From contig OX291540.1 of assembly GCA_946406115.1 (NCBI GenBank), forward strand, positions 4,026,563 to 4,090,562: DNA of 64,000 bases, written 5' to 3'. The stretch is from Apoda limacodes. Its lineage: Eukaryota; Arthropoda; Insecta; Lepidoptera; Limacodidae. The notes under the pieces were generated by a model, which did not search any database, had not been told where the DNA came from, and saw only the letters and a program-made list of their open reading frames with translations. Shown here in pieces: positions 49,401 through 59,804 of this stretch; positions within the stretch are counted from its first letter, which is position 1, and every line of letters starts with the position of its first letter. The position numbers and the translations under genes were made by a program.

Positions 49401-52400
49401 TAAAATGACTGAATACAAATGAACAGACATTCTAGGACAAAAAAATGTAGCACGATAAAAAAAATGTTAGAATTAATTAGCTGTAGAAACGGATGAGATT
49501 GTAGGATACTTTTTATTTCTATCGACAGTACCCAAAGGGAATAGATATTTGAGCACTATTCTCTTGCAGCGTGCTTTCATTTTAAAGGTGCGTCCATTAA
49601 TTACATAAGACAATTTTAGCGAATTTTTGACCCACATGGTGAGGTGTCCTGGGACTGGATCGAGCCCTGCCTCTAATTAACTCACATGATATTTTTCGAA
49701 ATGATTTCAGTGTTAATAAAATATAACTGTGCTTGATTTCGTTTGATTGACTTAAAACAACATGATTTGCATAGCCGCGGTACTTTTAGCCTTATTTTAA
49801 TGGAGAAACATGTTTCACCTAATCTGATTATTGTAAAAAAAATTACGTTATATTTGCCAAGAAACGTGAGATTCAGCTTGACTCAGACAGACAGACCTAG
49901 ATATTTATTCTTAGAACATGCCTTCAAAATTTGGTGATGTAAATGTCAAAAAAAAGTGAAGAAAAGAAGAAGTTCGTTTGATGAGCCAGTTGCAAGGTGC
50001 CTCGAACCGTAACATGGGTGTGGCCTGATCTAGCAAAGACAAAAACCTAGAGGAAATAACTGGAGTGACGAAAAAGGACTTGGGATCCAAAAATAATTTC
50101 TGTAGACATCCCATTGCAATAGGTAACCAAAAAAAAACACTGGCATAGCAACGGGTAAAAGTCGAAAAGCTAAGTAGGTATAATATTATGTTTGCTAGCG
50201 CATTATACAAATTATCATAAATCTTAATAACAAGTTCAAGGAATCTATCACGAGTTCTCTGATATAGTTTCAAATCAAACCCCTTTTAACCATAGACTAC
50301 AAACTACAAATCAATAAACAACCAACAATAAGAGTCCTCTTTGTTTGTCTCTGTCATTACCCGCCCCACTTCATGGGCACAGGTATCTTCTTTTACAAGA
50401 AGGCTTAAGCCTTAGTCCACCGCGCTTACCCAGTGAGGATTGGCGGACGGTTGTTGAGCTAGTGGCCACTAAGTGTTAAAAGTTTACAAGCTTACTAAGC
50501 GTAACGCTCCTCAGTATACTCCACTTTCCACATCCACAGATTGAAGTAGTATACGTATACTACCGATATAAAAAAAATACAGCAGTTAGAGAGATATAAT
50601 TTAAAAAAAAATGATCAGAAATTAAGAAATAATTCATAAAAATACATAAAAATAAATTTAGCTTGTCGTAGATCTCGATATGTAGTCAGAGAACCCAATT
50701 CTTGAGGTATTTTTTCATATTAAAAGAAAAAATGGCTTGAATTTTTATACAAAGCTTTTTGTTTTATATACAAAACCTGAAAAAAAGCGTGTTAGTAACA
50801 TAAAATGTGACACGCAAAGTTCAACCTTACTTAGTAGGGTTTTAGCTTGTTTTATATGTACTTGAGCAAGTTCACTGGCGTCTCCAGTCCCCTTAGCGTT
50901 TAAAATCTTTATATATAAAAATTACGTGTCACGTTGTTTGTCCGCGATTGGCTCCTAAACTACTGAACCGATTTTGAACAAACTTCGTAACTAACTGTTA
51001 TTTGATCCAACTTAAAAGATAGGATAGTTTTTATCTCGATCTGGTAAGTGCGAGCCGGACTCGGGCACTTTAGGTAAAAACCAACTTTTGCCGGATTACA
51101 GAGAGATGGCAGCGGAACAACGTTCGCCGGGACCGCTATTGATATATAAAGTTTTATTGGTTCTATCGCGTCGGATAAGTATACTTCCAGTATAGATATC
51201 TTACTTACATAATTAAATTATGTATGTAAAATCTTTTAGATAAAGATTCAAGTAACTATAAGTAAAGGTATTTTGTCTGGATTGTCAATATTCCATCGAA
51301 GTTATGACTCCGGATTCGTCTTGATAAGATCCAATATGTATTTGATTTTGTTACTTTATCTCACTTGTGTAACTTTATGAAATCTTTCCAGGGTTTCGCA
51401 ATGGGTCTACAAGCAGCAGCAGCACCGGTCTCCATCGCAGAGTACTCAGCCCCACAATATAGAGGAGCATTTCTAGCTACCATCGCTTTTTCTTTTGGCA
51501 CTGGTATGCTGCTAGCTCATGTCTTTGGAACCCTGTTTTATTGGAGAGAAGCTGCCTTAGCCTGTTCAACATTTTACGTAATGTCATTGATATTGATCTC
51601 AATATCTCCGGAAACACCGCCATATTTGGCTTCGAAAGGCCTGTACACCCAGTGCAAGAGGTCTTTCCATTGGCTGAGGGGTTTCGATAACAATTCAGAA
51701 AAAGAGCTCGATATTCTGCTTGAAACTCAGAAAAATAAAAGCAGTGATGTCATCGCAAACATATCTAAGTTTAGGTTTTTGATAAACACCTCGAAGAAAC
51801 CCGAGTTTTACAAACCAACTATAATTATGGTATTTATGTTTATTCTTTTTCAAATATCTGGGATGACGGTCGTGCCTTGTTATACCGTTCCAATCATGGA
51901 AGAAGTCAGTGCAGGGGCCATAGAACCTAATGCGAGCATGTTGTTGATAGACGTCGTTAGGTTCTGTTCAGCAATATTGTCATGCTTCGTTGTCAATAAG
52001 CTGAATCGAAGAACCGTTCTCTTCTTTGGAATTGGTGTTACCGTGATATCATTATTTTTGACCGCCCTGCTTTTATATTTAAGAGAGTATGGATATATAA
52101 CAGAAAATTACAAATGGATGCCTGTGATACCCACTTTAACTTATATATTTGGTCAAACAATTGGGATTTTACCGATACCCTGGGCGATCGCTGGGGAAAT
52201 ATTCCCATTGGACTACAGAAGCCTCGGCAGTGGAATCTCTGGAATGATTTTGTCAATTATGTTTTTTGTGGTTGTCAAAACTGCGCCAACTATGTTCCAA
52301 AGAATTGGAGTAAATGGTACATTCTGCTTTTATGGCGTTTGTATTATCATTTGTGGAATATTCTTATTTTTACTTTTGCCAGAAACAAGAGGAAAAACTT

Positions 52401-52504
52401 TATATGAAATTGAGTGCCAATTTAGAGGTGAGAAAGTAACGAAGAGAGCAAGGAAGAGTGAAAAAGACAAAATGTTGGAATTAGAGAATATTGAAGGCGG
52501 ATGA
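43442..52504 (+). CDS. Facilitated trehalose transporter Tret1-like (MFS sugar porter), 4 coding exons
   Basis: Coding exons 43442-43489, 44387-44522, 48556-48728 and 51392-52504 join in frame (phases 0, 1, 0) to 489 residues. All three introns (897, 4,033 and 2,663 bp) are GT-AG. The product is a plasma-membrane, 12-TM sugar porter, expected to carry trehalose or another sugar between haemolymph and cells. TM1 is about residues 17-41. LGRR (83-86) sits in the loop after TM2. RFLQGFAMGLQ in TM4 spans the exon 3/4 junction. PETPPYL (192-198) marks the end of TM6, and NRR-TVLFFG follows TM8. GILPIPWAIAGEIFP is the classic TM10 block, and PETRGKTLYEIE (449-460) follows TM12. The 489-residue length fits the family. 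Substrate is inferred from family only; TM7 reads VVPCYTVPI, which differs from the usual sugar-porter consensus, so the substrate may not be trehalose. Confidence 0.93.
43789..43980 (+). other. Unrecognised 63-codon frame inside intron 1
   Basis: An ATG-initiated frame (MPVNSKIEVIGKSP...) ending GKDSWCG-stop. Composition looks protein-like, with three cysteines, but I do not recognise it and it is not needed to join the transporter exons. It could be a decayed exon of another gene or chance. Confidence 0.2.
44387..44522 (+). CDS. Tret1-like, coding exon 2
   Basis: Acceptor tttcag, donor GTGAGG. Encodes TM1 (ALAVSGVVMYMIGTGANIAY) and the first extracellular loop ending EEHESWI. Ends in phase 1. 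Clearly more GC-rich than the flanking introns. Confidence 0.9.
45475..45501. repeat. AC microsatellite in intron 2
   Basis: About 13 consecutive AC units, preceded by acatacat repeats. Confidence 0.95.
46620..46845 (-). mobile_element. LINE family A, 3' end, in intron 2 of the transporter
   Basis: Antisense to the gene. Poly-A (as t run) at 46620-46627, then accactaaggtggcaaacaag and the C-terminal coding part (KFLPRTLGLWNELPAKVFSKD, FLKGRQRASNTPGVASAH). 5' truncated at about 46845, where the frame becomes unrelated. Confidence 0.85.
46885..47030. repeat. Dispersed repeat in intron 2 (gtccactgctaaacata type)
   Basis: tggtccactgctaaacataagcctc followed by cgtttctcccggtcctctgcgt and aggtcgccggtcc matches the layout of a repeat widespread in insects (tccactgctggacataggcctc...). 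Non-coding, class unknown. Confidence 0.55.
47040..47625 (-). repeat. Two direct partial copies of the ggaaccctaaaa repeat (antisense)
   Basis: 47060-47260 and 47425-47625 share the order gggtt/ccgtac end, gtctgtctgtccg, atcttttagaccgaa, ttcacagaatatg and taacaaataataaaa. Both are the reverse of the repeat at 36690-37150. Confidence 0.65.
47733..47990. repeat. Inverted repeat ends enclosing a 5S-like fragment
   Basis: AAAACCGGTTAAGTGTGAGAC (47733 on) and the reverse complement of ctcgcacttggcctgttttt (near 47966-47985) are matching inverted ends about 250 bp apart, both being the 5' end of the ggccaagtgcgagt repeat. They bracket the 5S-like sequence. Confidence 0.6.
47852..47911 (+). pseudogene. 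5S rRNA-like fragment (3' half), pseudogene or 5S-derived SINE
   Basis: aagttaagcaacgtcgggctt followed by ggtcagtacttgcacgggtgaccgctt matches the central and 3' internal control region of 5S rRNA (A box to C box). It is followed by a run of nine T, a Pol III terminator. The 5' half is not recognisable, so it is not a functional 5S gene. Confidence 0.75.
48556..48728 (+). CDS. Tret1-like, coding exon 3
   Basis: Acceptor tttccag. Encodes TM2-TM3 with the LGRR loop motif and the start of TM4. The donor is GTTACC after TTTTTACAG. An alternative GT eight bases earlier plus would break the frame with exon 4, while the chosen one gives the family block TSRFLQ-GFAMG. Confidence 0.88.
48758..48796 (+). 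repeat. 5' end of the ggccaagtgcgagt repeat, intron 3
   Basis: aaaagaacccgatcaagtgcgagttggactc, truncated after about 40 bp. Confidence 0.45.
49105..49168 (-). mobile_element. 3' tail of LINE family E in intron 3
   Basis: ttattcaaattagggttttacaaacacttttgaatcgtaaaagtta corresponds to 41630-41680 of the family E element. About 60 bp, antisense to the gene. Confidence 0.6.
50355..50460. repeat. Dispersed repeat in intron 3 (cttagtccaccgcgctt type)
   Basis: ttacaagaaggcttaagccttagtccaccgcgcttacccagtgaggattggcggac has the layout of an insect-wide interspersed repeat that I know by its shorter form (ttagtccaccacgctg..ccaagtgcgggttgg). Confidence 0.45.
50908..51147 (-). repeat. SINE/MITE-like repeat, inverted copy of 24198-24436, intron 3
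   Basis: Reverse complement of the plus-strand copy at 24198-24436, including aacaacgttcgccggga, gataggatagtttttatctcga, and ttgtttgtccgcgattggctcc. Confidence 0.7.
51392..52504 (+). CDS. Tret1-like, coding exon 4 (most of the protein)
   Basis: Acceptor tctttccag at 51383-51391. 370 codons plus TGA, covering TM4 to TM12 and a basic/acidic cytosolic tail (KRARKSEKDKMLELE). Upstream in-frame codons are intronic: the open frame extends leftward only by chance to 51365. Confidence 0.95.
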   Translation, partial: GFAMGLQAAAAPVSIAEYSAPQYRGAFLATIAFSFGTGMLLAHVFGTLFYWREAALACSTFYVMSLILISISPETPPYLASKGLYTQCKRSFHWLRGFDNNSEKELDILLETQKNKSSDVIANISKFRFLINTSKKPEFYKPTIIMVFMFILFQISGMTVVPCYTVPIMEEVSAGAIEPNASMLLIDVVRFCSAILSCFVVNKLNRRTVLFFGIGVTVISLFLTALLLYLREYGYITENYKWMPVIPTLTYIFGQTIGILPIPWAIAGEIFPLDYRSLGSGISGMILSIMFFVVVKTAPTMFQRIGVNGTFCFYGVCIIICGIFLFLLLPETRGKTLYEIECQFRGEKVTKRARKSEKDKMLELENIEGG

Positions 52505-52698
52505 CAGAATATTAAAACTATCAGGAATGTTTCTCCAGCTTCACAAAAGCTGGCCATGTAGCAGGAGACAAAACAAATTCGCAGAAAACTGAAAATACAT
52601 GATTGATTTCTAGAAAATGTTTTATTTCTAAGTTTCCTTTATTTAGTTACTAGTATATTTACAATTGTAATCTCATTAGAATGTGAATCTTAACATTT

Positions 52699-52704
52699 AA
52701 TAAA
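52699..52704 (+). terminator. Polyadenylation signal of the Tret1-like gene
   Basis: AATAAA about 195 bp after the stop codon, followed by T/G-rich sequence (gtttatcttttcgg). Confidence 0.65.
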
Positions 52705-52709
52705 TTTAA

Positions 52710-54455
52710 AGTTTATCTTTTCGGAGTATGAGATATTTCGTTAAATATTTTGGGAAAGAATTATATCAAAGGTGGTTTTAAACCGAGGTACTAGAGGACC
52801 AATCAATAAATATATATATGTAGATTTATCTGCTTTTTTGCACATCACAAAAATTACTTGACAATATTATTTAGTAATAATTTTGGTGAGACACTTTTGA
52901 AGACACAGATTAGGAAACTGTACGTCCAATTTACAGACCTGTCAAAAGACAGACAAAGTTTTTGAAGTTTAAACCCTGAGGAGTTTTTTTTTGGTTTGCT
53001 GATTAAAAAAAATTACAAATCTTAAAGTCTATGCGAGCGCAGCCGCGGGCGTAAAGCTAGTTACATAAAAAATCTTTATATATAATGTAAACTAGCTGAC
53101 CTGTCTCGTAATGCGGTGACATATTTATTTTATTAACAATTAATGGAGGAACTACAAAAGTTACCTAAAGAAGCTGCAATAGCATGGCACGAGAGGAACA
53201 GTTGATTATTTCCTGTGCCAATATGTACCCATAACTCCTGGAGCTCCGGCAATTGTAATATACATGCAACTGCGAGAACAACAACATCACTATCCACTGT
53301 GCGATGATTTAGTATGGGATAGGTATGACACGGAAAGTCTCAAAAATACGACAAGAGAGAAACGTGGCACTGGACAATGAACACGAGTTACCCTAAACAA
53401 TTAGATTCCTAAGGGTTGGGCAAATTTTTTTAGGAATAGTACAAATAAAGAGGAATTATTCCATCTTCAGACGTTCTAATGCCATGCTGCAAAATATACA
53501 AGCAACAAAGGTTTGTACATGACGGATGGAGAGGTAGTGCTCAGCAACAGAAGCAGAGACAGAAATACTAGATCCATTCAACCACGAGGAGGCTGATGCT
53601 GTAGCCCTAGATCACTCAAAAATTATGCTACTTTTACTATTGATTTTCGATTTTTTTTTTATTTATTTATCTATTTATTTGTATTTAACTCATATGAAAA
53701 TTGAGTTACAGAAATGAATTCCTCATCCTCGAATTATACGAAAGAAACACCAAACTTGATATAGTTGCTAGATGTATGCAGATATAAAGCTTAGAGTGAG
53801 GCGCGCCGGATGCACTTTTCCCCCCCTCCCCCTGCCCACCTGCTGGGGGGAACCTCGTGGCAACCGGGCTAAATCAGCTCAAATCACCCCCAGGAACACC
53901 TGTTCCAAGCGGTTTGCTTTGTCTCAAAAATGCAAGGTGGTGGATCTAAGATAAGTAGAATAGGAGATGTCATGTCAGGCGGACGGAAAGGCCGCGTAAA
54001 CAAGGCCTCTCTTCATTTAAATTGTACAACAAATAAATATGTGGATATTTTTTAAAGCAAACTGAATCAGTATTAAAGGAAATTACAAAGTGTCAGTGAA
54101 ATCGTTATTTTATAATAAAAAAGTACTAAAGAAATAAATAAACTGCAATACAATATTTTAAGTGAAAATCTAAAATAAATTTATATATTTTAGATTTATA
54201 ACAATAAAACTATAACAAACCTGTGAAAATAATAAAAATAAACAAAAATGCTAAAAGTGCCATAAAAATAAGAAGTGAAATACGGAAAAACAATGATTTT
54301 TTGTGTTAAAAAAAGTTAGTTTTTAAAAGTAAGTAGTGAATTCTTGTGAACATCATTCGTTGTTGATTGTTTATTTGAATACCTAAAAAGCCGTCAAAAC
54401 AGCTGATTCATTCTACAAAGTCAAGCAAAGAATTGGTCGACTAATTTCAATGAGG
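52710..54455. other. Unassigned downstream region with a GC-rich patch
   Basis: 53105-53410 holds a possible fossil frame (MEELQKLPKEAAIAWHERN then stop) that I cannot place. 53790-53960 is GC-rich with C runs and an open 60-codon frame of no known family. No gene confirmed. Confidence 0.35.
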
Positions 54456-54529
54456 AAGATAACGACAAGCTGGTCGAGGCTAAACATAAGTTACTTTTAA
54501 ATCTCGGTGTTCGAATCTCGGGGAGCCCA
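54456..54529 (+). tRNA. tRNA-like sequence, probably a pseudogene or SINE head
   Basis: gctggtcgaggct resembles an A box, ctttTaa a possible Lys-type (TTT) anticodon loop, and gttcgaatctcg is a good B box. A T run follows at 54531-54540. The acceptor stem does not pair, so this is not a functional tRNA. Confidence 0.3.
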
Positions 54530-55134
54530 ATTTCACTTTTTGTTTGTTTTAAAAAACTTATACTAAAGAAATTCTATTTAAGTCCTATTAGGAATATATA
54601 ATGGCAACCAAACATGGCAACGCCTTTAAATAATATAACTATGAGACGCAAAATGCCTATTACACAGCATGAATCATTTGAGACATGTTGTCTAGATGAA
54701 TCTTTTGACTCTGTCTCCTCCACCACCAGCTAGTATAATCTATAGTATTAATGTTTTCTAAAGCTTTTTATAACTTATGAAGTTTAAGAAACTACTATCT
54801 TTTGCCATGGGCTTCGCCCGCACTAATTGAGGGATAAACTCCTTGAAAAAGTTTACTTTAGCAAACTGAAGTTCGTTGACGTGGAATTCGGTTGTAGTTA
54901 TTTCTGTGGAAACTTTTGAATTTTGCTAGAAAAAAGTAGTCTTTGTTCTTCATCTTTTCAACTATGCCTGTGGCTTTTGTTATAATAGTAGTTATAGATT
55001 TTGACTATGAGCATTCAGACTAAATGATACCTAATTATCAAAGAATAAGGATAGTTGTAGTCTATTAGATAAGTAGCCACCCTATTTAAATGGTTGAATT
55101 ATAAGAACAAAGTGTTGCGGTATATGGTTTATAC
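54530..55134. other. Unassigned AT-rich DNA
   Basis: Nothing recognised except a scrap resembling cccatgggcttcgcccgc-type repeat ends near 54805-54825. Confidence 0.4.
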
Positions 55135-55640
55135 CTGCTTATGTGGTAGTTCCCGGTGACCTAGAATCATGAAATGTTGCAAGAAGCGAGTTCTTGTAGA
55201 AAAAGTAAAGGAAAAAAACCGAAAATTGTGTCTTTGTAGTTATATCATATAAAAAAGTAACCGTCTGTCTGTCTGTCAACAATACCCTTTTTCTCTGGAA
55301 TGCTTGAAGGCATTAATTTAAAATTGATATCACTTAAGTTTACTGTCCTTCGCATGAGGCTGTAAACAAATAAACTTCTAAGTGAACGCAGTAAAAACTA
55401 CAGCCAACGCATATTTTGTTTCACACTCTCAAAATAAATCAGAACCTATAGAGTAAGTACCTTCCGTTGACCTAGAATTAATTCAGGGGTTTAGAAGCGT
55501 AGTGTAAAAATCCTAGCTCTGTAGAAAGAGGGAAGTATGGGTGTCGTATGGGTACCAAATATCCGCAATAATTCTTATTGTAAGGAACCCTAACTTAATG
55601 CGTCTACGACACGCACTTGGCCGGTATTTATTCTTTGCAG
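55135..55640 (-). repeat. ggccaagtgcg-type dispersed repeat, antisense copy
   Basis: gtagttcccggtgacctagaatcatgaaat (55146) and ccgttgacctagaatta (55463) are two occurrences of the same internal block. The copy ends in cgacacgcacttggccggtattta (55605-55628), the reverse of the family's 5' end. A ctgtctgtctgtc run lies at 55265-55277. Confidence 0.6.
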
Positions 55641-56529
55641 GGTTACACTGATATGAAATAAATCGACATACCACACAATGCGCATGGGACGTGAAAAAAA
55701 ATTCTCTCACTTCTAATATATTTTTTTTATGTGCCTCTTTTAATTGTTTCTGATTGTTGTGTAATATATTTAAAAAAAAATTAAAGAAATAAGAATTGGA
55801 AAGAAAACAAAATCTCATTGCATCCGCTAATTGAAAAATGCGTCTCTGTATTGTCTGTAGGATTTGCAGGGAGCTGACTCATTCTTCTAACCTATGCTAC
55901 CTTTCACGTTGATATAATATGGAATCTATAATTTTAGAAATAAGTACGATGTTCCTGCCACCTCTTATTGCATGATAAATACGAGTATGTAGGCCATTTC
56001 CTCGATCACCGGCCATCGTTCACATGGAATGACTAACGTCAGATCACGCTTGCGCTCTGCCTTTTAGTGTTACCAGTGTTATAAAATATTTACCAAGCCT
56101 ACCTTAAAAGTAATTTGGGAAAGACTAGCTGACAGAGTGATACTTTTCAACTACGCAGAATAATCTTGTTCCCAAAATATATCATATCATATTTCGGGAG
56201 TAGAGAGTAATGGCCTACATTTGCCATACAAATTTAATTTGAAAATGTATAAATATTTAAAAAGAACAAATAAAATGATAATTGTTTTTGTTCTCTTCCA
56301 GCTACTATCAGAGTCGTGTGACTAGATGGATTTCTGTTACATGCAGCTGATGTTCAAACAGTTTTTGTACTGCAGAATATAACTAGTCCCATAGACAGTC
56401 CAAAAGATAGGTTTACCGAAATCAATGTAATTAACTTACAGTTTTAGTATATTTCAGATACTTGTTTAATTTATGTTCCTAAGAATAATGAGCGATTTTT
56501 AAATGAACAGTCATATTCATATTCGTAAT
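55641..56529. other. Unassigned AT-rich DNA
   Basis: No recognisable gene or repeat. Confidence 0.45.
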
Positions 56530-56880
56530 ACACAAAATTGCTCTGATCCGCACAAGGCTTGAGAAAAATTCTAAGGCAATGATTGCGTTTTTACAATAAA
56601 ATTCCTATAGAAGTATATAAATTGAATTTAAAAGTTATATTTTGTCATAAAACAGAAACTTCAATGATATAAATGCAAGGGTCGAAATAAATTAACATAA
56701 TATAAGTTAGACTTAATAAATTGTAATAATGAACAAAAATTAAAAGAGCGACTGCTGGAAAACTTCTTTAGCCGCTTCCTTTCGCCAGAACAGCAATTGA
56801 TTTCGATACGGTAGTAACTACTAGGTTATTGACTCCAAAAAAAAGTTATAATATAAATGTGAATTGACTTTTTAGAGAAT
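56530..56880 (+). mobile_element. LINE 3' UTR-like repeat, partner of 61435-61850
   Basis: ctgatccgcacaaggcttgag, then ttaaaagagcgactgctggaaaa, cgccagaacagca and gatacggtagtaactact. The same blocks recur in the same order at 61435-61850. I recognise the gactgctggagagtttctttcgccg block as common in lepidopteran LINE 3' UTRs. Confidence 0.55.
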
Positions 56881-57987
56881 CGTATTCCGATTTTAAGGAT
56901 TTTAAATCTGGAAAACTAGGAATAACATTAGGTGGTATAAAAAAACAATCTTATTTTTAAGTTAAGAGGCAACCCTGGAATAAATACATTCAAAATTTGG
57001 TCCAGCAGTATATTCCAACAGCGCTGCTAAGTATTGCGTGTATTTCTCCTATTATGGGATAAAATATGATCTGTTAAAATTCCCTAACCTCTCCTGGCAG
57101 CCCTGCCCGGACTTTTCAGTTTCTTGCGATTTGTGTTTTAGATAGTCGTGTGTAATATTTTAAGGTAAGATTTATTTGAGAAATGTGAAATTTTATTAAT
57201 TAAGTCATTTCTATTTTGTTTAAATTTACAAAGATAAAATAATAAATTTAGCTCTAATTATAAAGTAACTAATAATATATATAAGAAACTAAATAAATTA
57301 TTATAAAATAAAATAAATATATAATATATAATAAAATTACCACTTTCAAAAGCTAGACAAAAACGTTATTTTTATTAGAAACACATAATTTTCTGTTAAA
57401 GTTTTGAAAAATAAATTCTTTATTAAGCACTTGGTTTTATATTTATTTAATTATAAAAACTATAGAAGCTTGTTATTATGAACATAGATTTCATGTCATA
57501 ACACCAGTTATGAACCACTTGTGCGATGACGAGTCAGTAAGTCAGTCAGGACATTGCATACTATAGTACCCATAGTAATATTTCAAAATATTCGAAATTC
57601 TTCTGATTTCCTTTTCCTATTTTGAATCTACCAAGTGGACACTGGACCTTATTTGCCTTGGGTGCTACCTTAGTACATTTCTTCTGTTTAGGGGTTTCAG
57701 CTAAGGCAGCAGCAGTAGTAACCACCACAGCAGGTCCTGCGACATCAACTCTCGCCACAGCTTTCTCTTGAAGATAAATACCAAAGTGACATCGTTGTTA
57801 TGGTCGACCCATCATCTAAGGTACGGGACTCATAACGTCATGCTTTTTACTAACATGATGATTGACTAAAGCAAGATAGAGACATGACACGTGACAAACA
57901 CACCACAAACATAAGACACGCTAATAATGATTATTCAAATTATTGAGATATTAATTATTTCCTTAAAATGTGTTGCAGTTAACAACC
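56881..57987. other. Region upstream of RpS21; nothing confirmed
   Basis: 57160-57420 is very AT-rich. On the minus strand 57796-57561 is open (starting QRCHFGIYLQEKAVARVDV) without any family I recognise. It is GC-richer than its surroundings and may be a decayed coding piece. Confidence 0.3.
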
Positions 57988-58239
57988 ATGCACAACGACT
58001 CTGGTGAGATGATAGATCTTTACTATCCAAGAAAATGTTCGGCTAGCAATCGTCTAATTCACGCTAAGGACCACGCGTCGGTTCAGCTGGTGATCGCAGA
58101 CGTGGACCCACTCACGGGCCGAGCCGCTGACACTTCCAAGATGTATGTAATTTGCGGCGCCATTCGTCGCATGGGAGAATCTGATGACTGTATTGTCAGG
58201 CTTACTAAGAAAGATGGTATTATCGCCAAAAATTACTAA
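57988..58239 (+). CDS. RpS21: 40S ribosomal protein S21 (eS21), intact intronless frame
   Basis: ATG to TAA gives 83 residues, the exact length of insect eS21. Diagnostic stretches are [38 protein letters not shown] and [20 protein letters not shown]. The protein sits on the small ribosomal subunit. There is no stop or shift. Compared with the insect consensus as I remember it, it has LYYPRKC where a cysteine (LYCPRKC) is usual, and a changed N-terminus ([10 protein letters not shown]). It could be the functional gene with the coding part in one exon (the acceptor-like tgtgttgcag ends at 57978), or a still-open retrocopy. Internal poly-A or target duplications were not seen. Confidence 0.85.
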   Translation: MHNDSGEMIDLYYPRKCSASNRLIHAKDHASVQLVIADVDPLTGRAADTSKMYVICGAIRRMGESDDCIVRLTKKDGIIAKNY

Positions 58240-58263
58240 TATGTTTTTTTTAATTTATTACAT

Positions 58264-58273
58264 AATAAATAAA
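58264..58273 (+). terminator. Polyadenylation signals after RpS21
   Basis: Two overlapping AATAAA (58264-58269 and 58268-58273) about 25 bp after the stop, a typical tight ribosomal-protein 3' UTR. Confidence 0.7.
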
Positions 58274-58299
58274 GCTTAATAGAAATCTATTCAATATGA

Positions 58300-59667
58300 C
58301 TAATCGGTACAAAGGAACATCAAAGTCCTATCCCAAACATAACAAGCTACAGGCATCGATCCTTTCAAATTTACTGACCAACTCATTACTTATCCAAATT
58401 CAACAATACTGGCCCTACTTACTAACTGTACACAAAGTGCAAAAATCGATAATGCAGCTGCTCACGGGGCGTCGGCTGGATGTGGGAGGTAACACGCCTT
58501 CCCCCTTTCACCCCTAGCGCTACCCCATTGCCCTGTCTGCGTTTCCTCGTATCGATCTCGTCTTACGCGTCTCGTCAGATAGGTGTATGTGTGTTTGTGT
58601 AGGATATTTAAAAAAGAAAAACTTGGAAGTTTGGATTTTTTGGCTCCTAGGTTCCTGAAAAAGATAGCCGCTAAGATTATTATGACAAAAAATCTTTCTG
58701 ATTTCTAATTATTCGGTCGCTATTATTGTACCATCGAGATGGAAGTCGCTTCTACAGGTTTTCAGGCAACAATCGTTGGCAGCTTTGAGCGTCAGCCGCG
58801 GTACCACCGAGTATATTTGTATATGTCAACGACAATTTATGGAATCGGGTATTCTTTAGAATAACTAGATTTTCTATACAATGCCTAAACCGTTCAGACA
58901 ATGTATAAAATGAACTCTAGGCAAGGTGTACAATGACAAACACAGAGCCGGCAATGTGTATATAGTCGACACTTAACATAGCTTCAAACTACGAATAACT
59001 ACACATACAATGGTAAAAAGATCTGGTGACATCTGAATAGCAAGTAATTGACAATTTGTGACATCTTCGACATTGCGGGGAAGCTGACTTTTTCGCACAA
59101 TCGTCCTCCTCATCGTCCGGACTCCGCCAATGCGATAGAGGTAGCGGATAGTACAGAAGATGGCTCATATTTTATAGGATCAAGACACAGCATACAACGC
59201 ATCTGTGCTTTGATCGTGCCAAACAAACTTTCTTTACACTAGCATTTTCGCGCGACTTTTTATCATTTTATGATTTTACCTTCTGAAAATATCGTAATTT
59301 TCATACAAATTTCCAACCCCCTATTTTACCTTCTAGTGATAATTTTCTTAAAACAGTGAAACGCGGTAATCTTAATTTTCAACCTTAAGACCAAACACCA
59401 AGTATTATGATAGCTTATGAAGCTAAATACTAACATGTTTGTATATATAAATATAAGTATTTACCTTCAAAAATGACGATAACATTCAAACTTCTTTCTT
59501 TAGTACTCATCTACGTAATAACAAAAACCTTTGTGCAAAATGTCAAGCCTCAAGTTACGTGTATATGTATGTATACTCTATGCGCTGTGGTATGTAGGTA
59601 CTTATTTTTCTTTTGATGACATTTTTAAATACTTTATTTATTTTAAATGGAATGTCCGATTTGAATA
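58300..59667. other. Unassigned, with diverged short repeats
   Basis: A GC-rich patch (58455-58570) of unknown nature. 59230-59350 carries tttcatacaaatttccaacccc-type words seen also at 21460-21490 and 62500, probably old dispersed repeats. Confidence 0.35.
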
Positions 59668-59680
59668 TAACGCTTCCGAC

Positions 59681-59804
59681 GCATTAGGACCAAAACGCAA
59701 AAGGACAAATATACGCATTTGGACTAATTCGCTTTTGGACACATTAGCAGTTGGACAACTTCGCATTTGGACCAACTCGCATTTGGACCATTTCGCAAAA
59801 GGAC
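59681..59804 (+). repeat. 16-bp motif array, eight units
   Basis: Core GCATTTGGAC with variation in the central four bases only; GC and GGAC are kept in all eight units. Confidence 0.92.

Noticed and set aside
51365..51391. Upstream extension of the transporter's last exon as a protein start
   Set aside because: The nine codons before 51392 are intron sequence up to the TCTTTCCAG acceptor. Splicing to exon 3 restores the family block RFLQGFAMG.
52038..52557. Overlapping frames opposite and alongside the transporter's last exon
   Set aside because: Shadows of the true coding frame, which carries all the family motifs.
54456..54529. Functional tRNA gene
   Set aside because: Good B box but no pairing acceptor stem; kept only as a tRNA-like remnant.
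57561..57796. Minus-strand gene next to RpS21
   Set aside because: Open for about 78 codons and GC-richer than its flanks, but no ATG near the start and no family recognised; noted as unassigned.
58296..58517. 73-codon frame after RpS21
   Set aside because: Starts just past the polyadenylation signals, with no recognisable domain.
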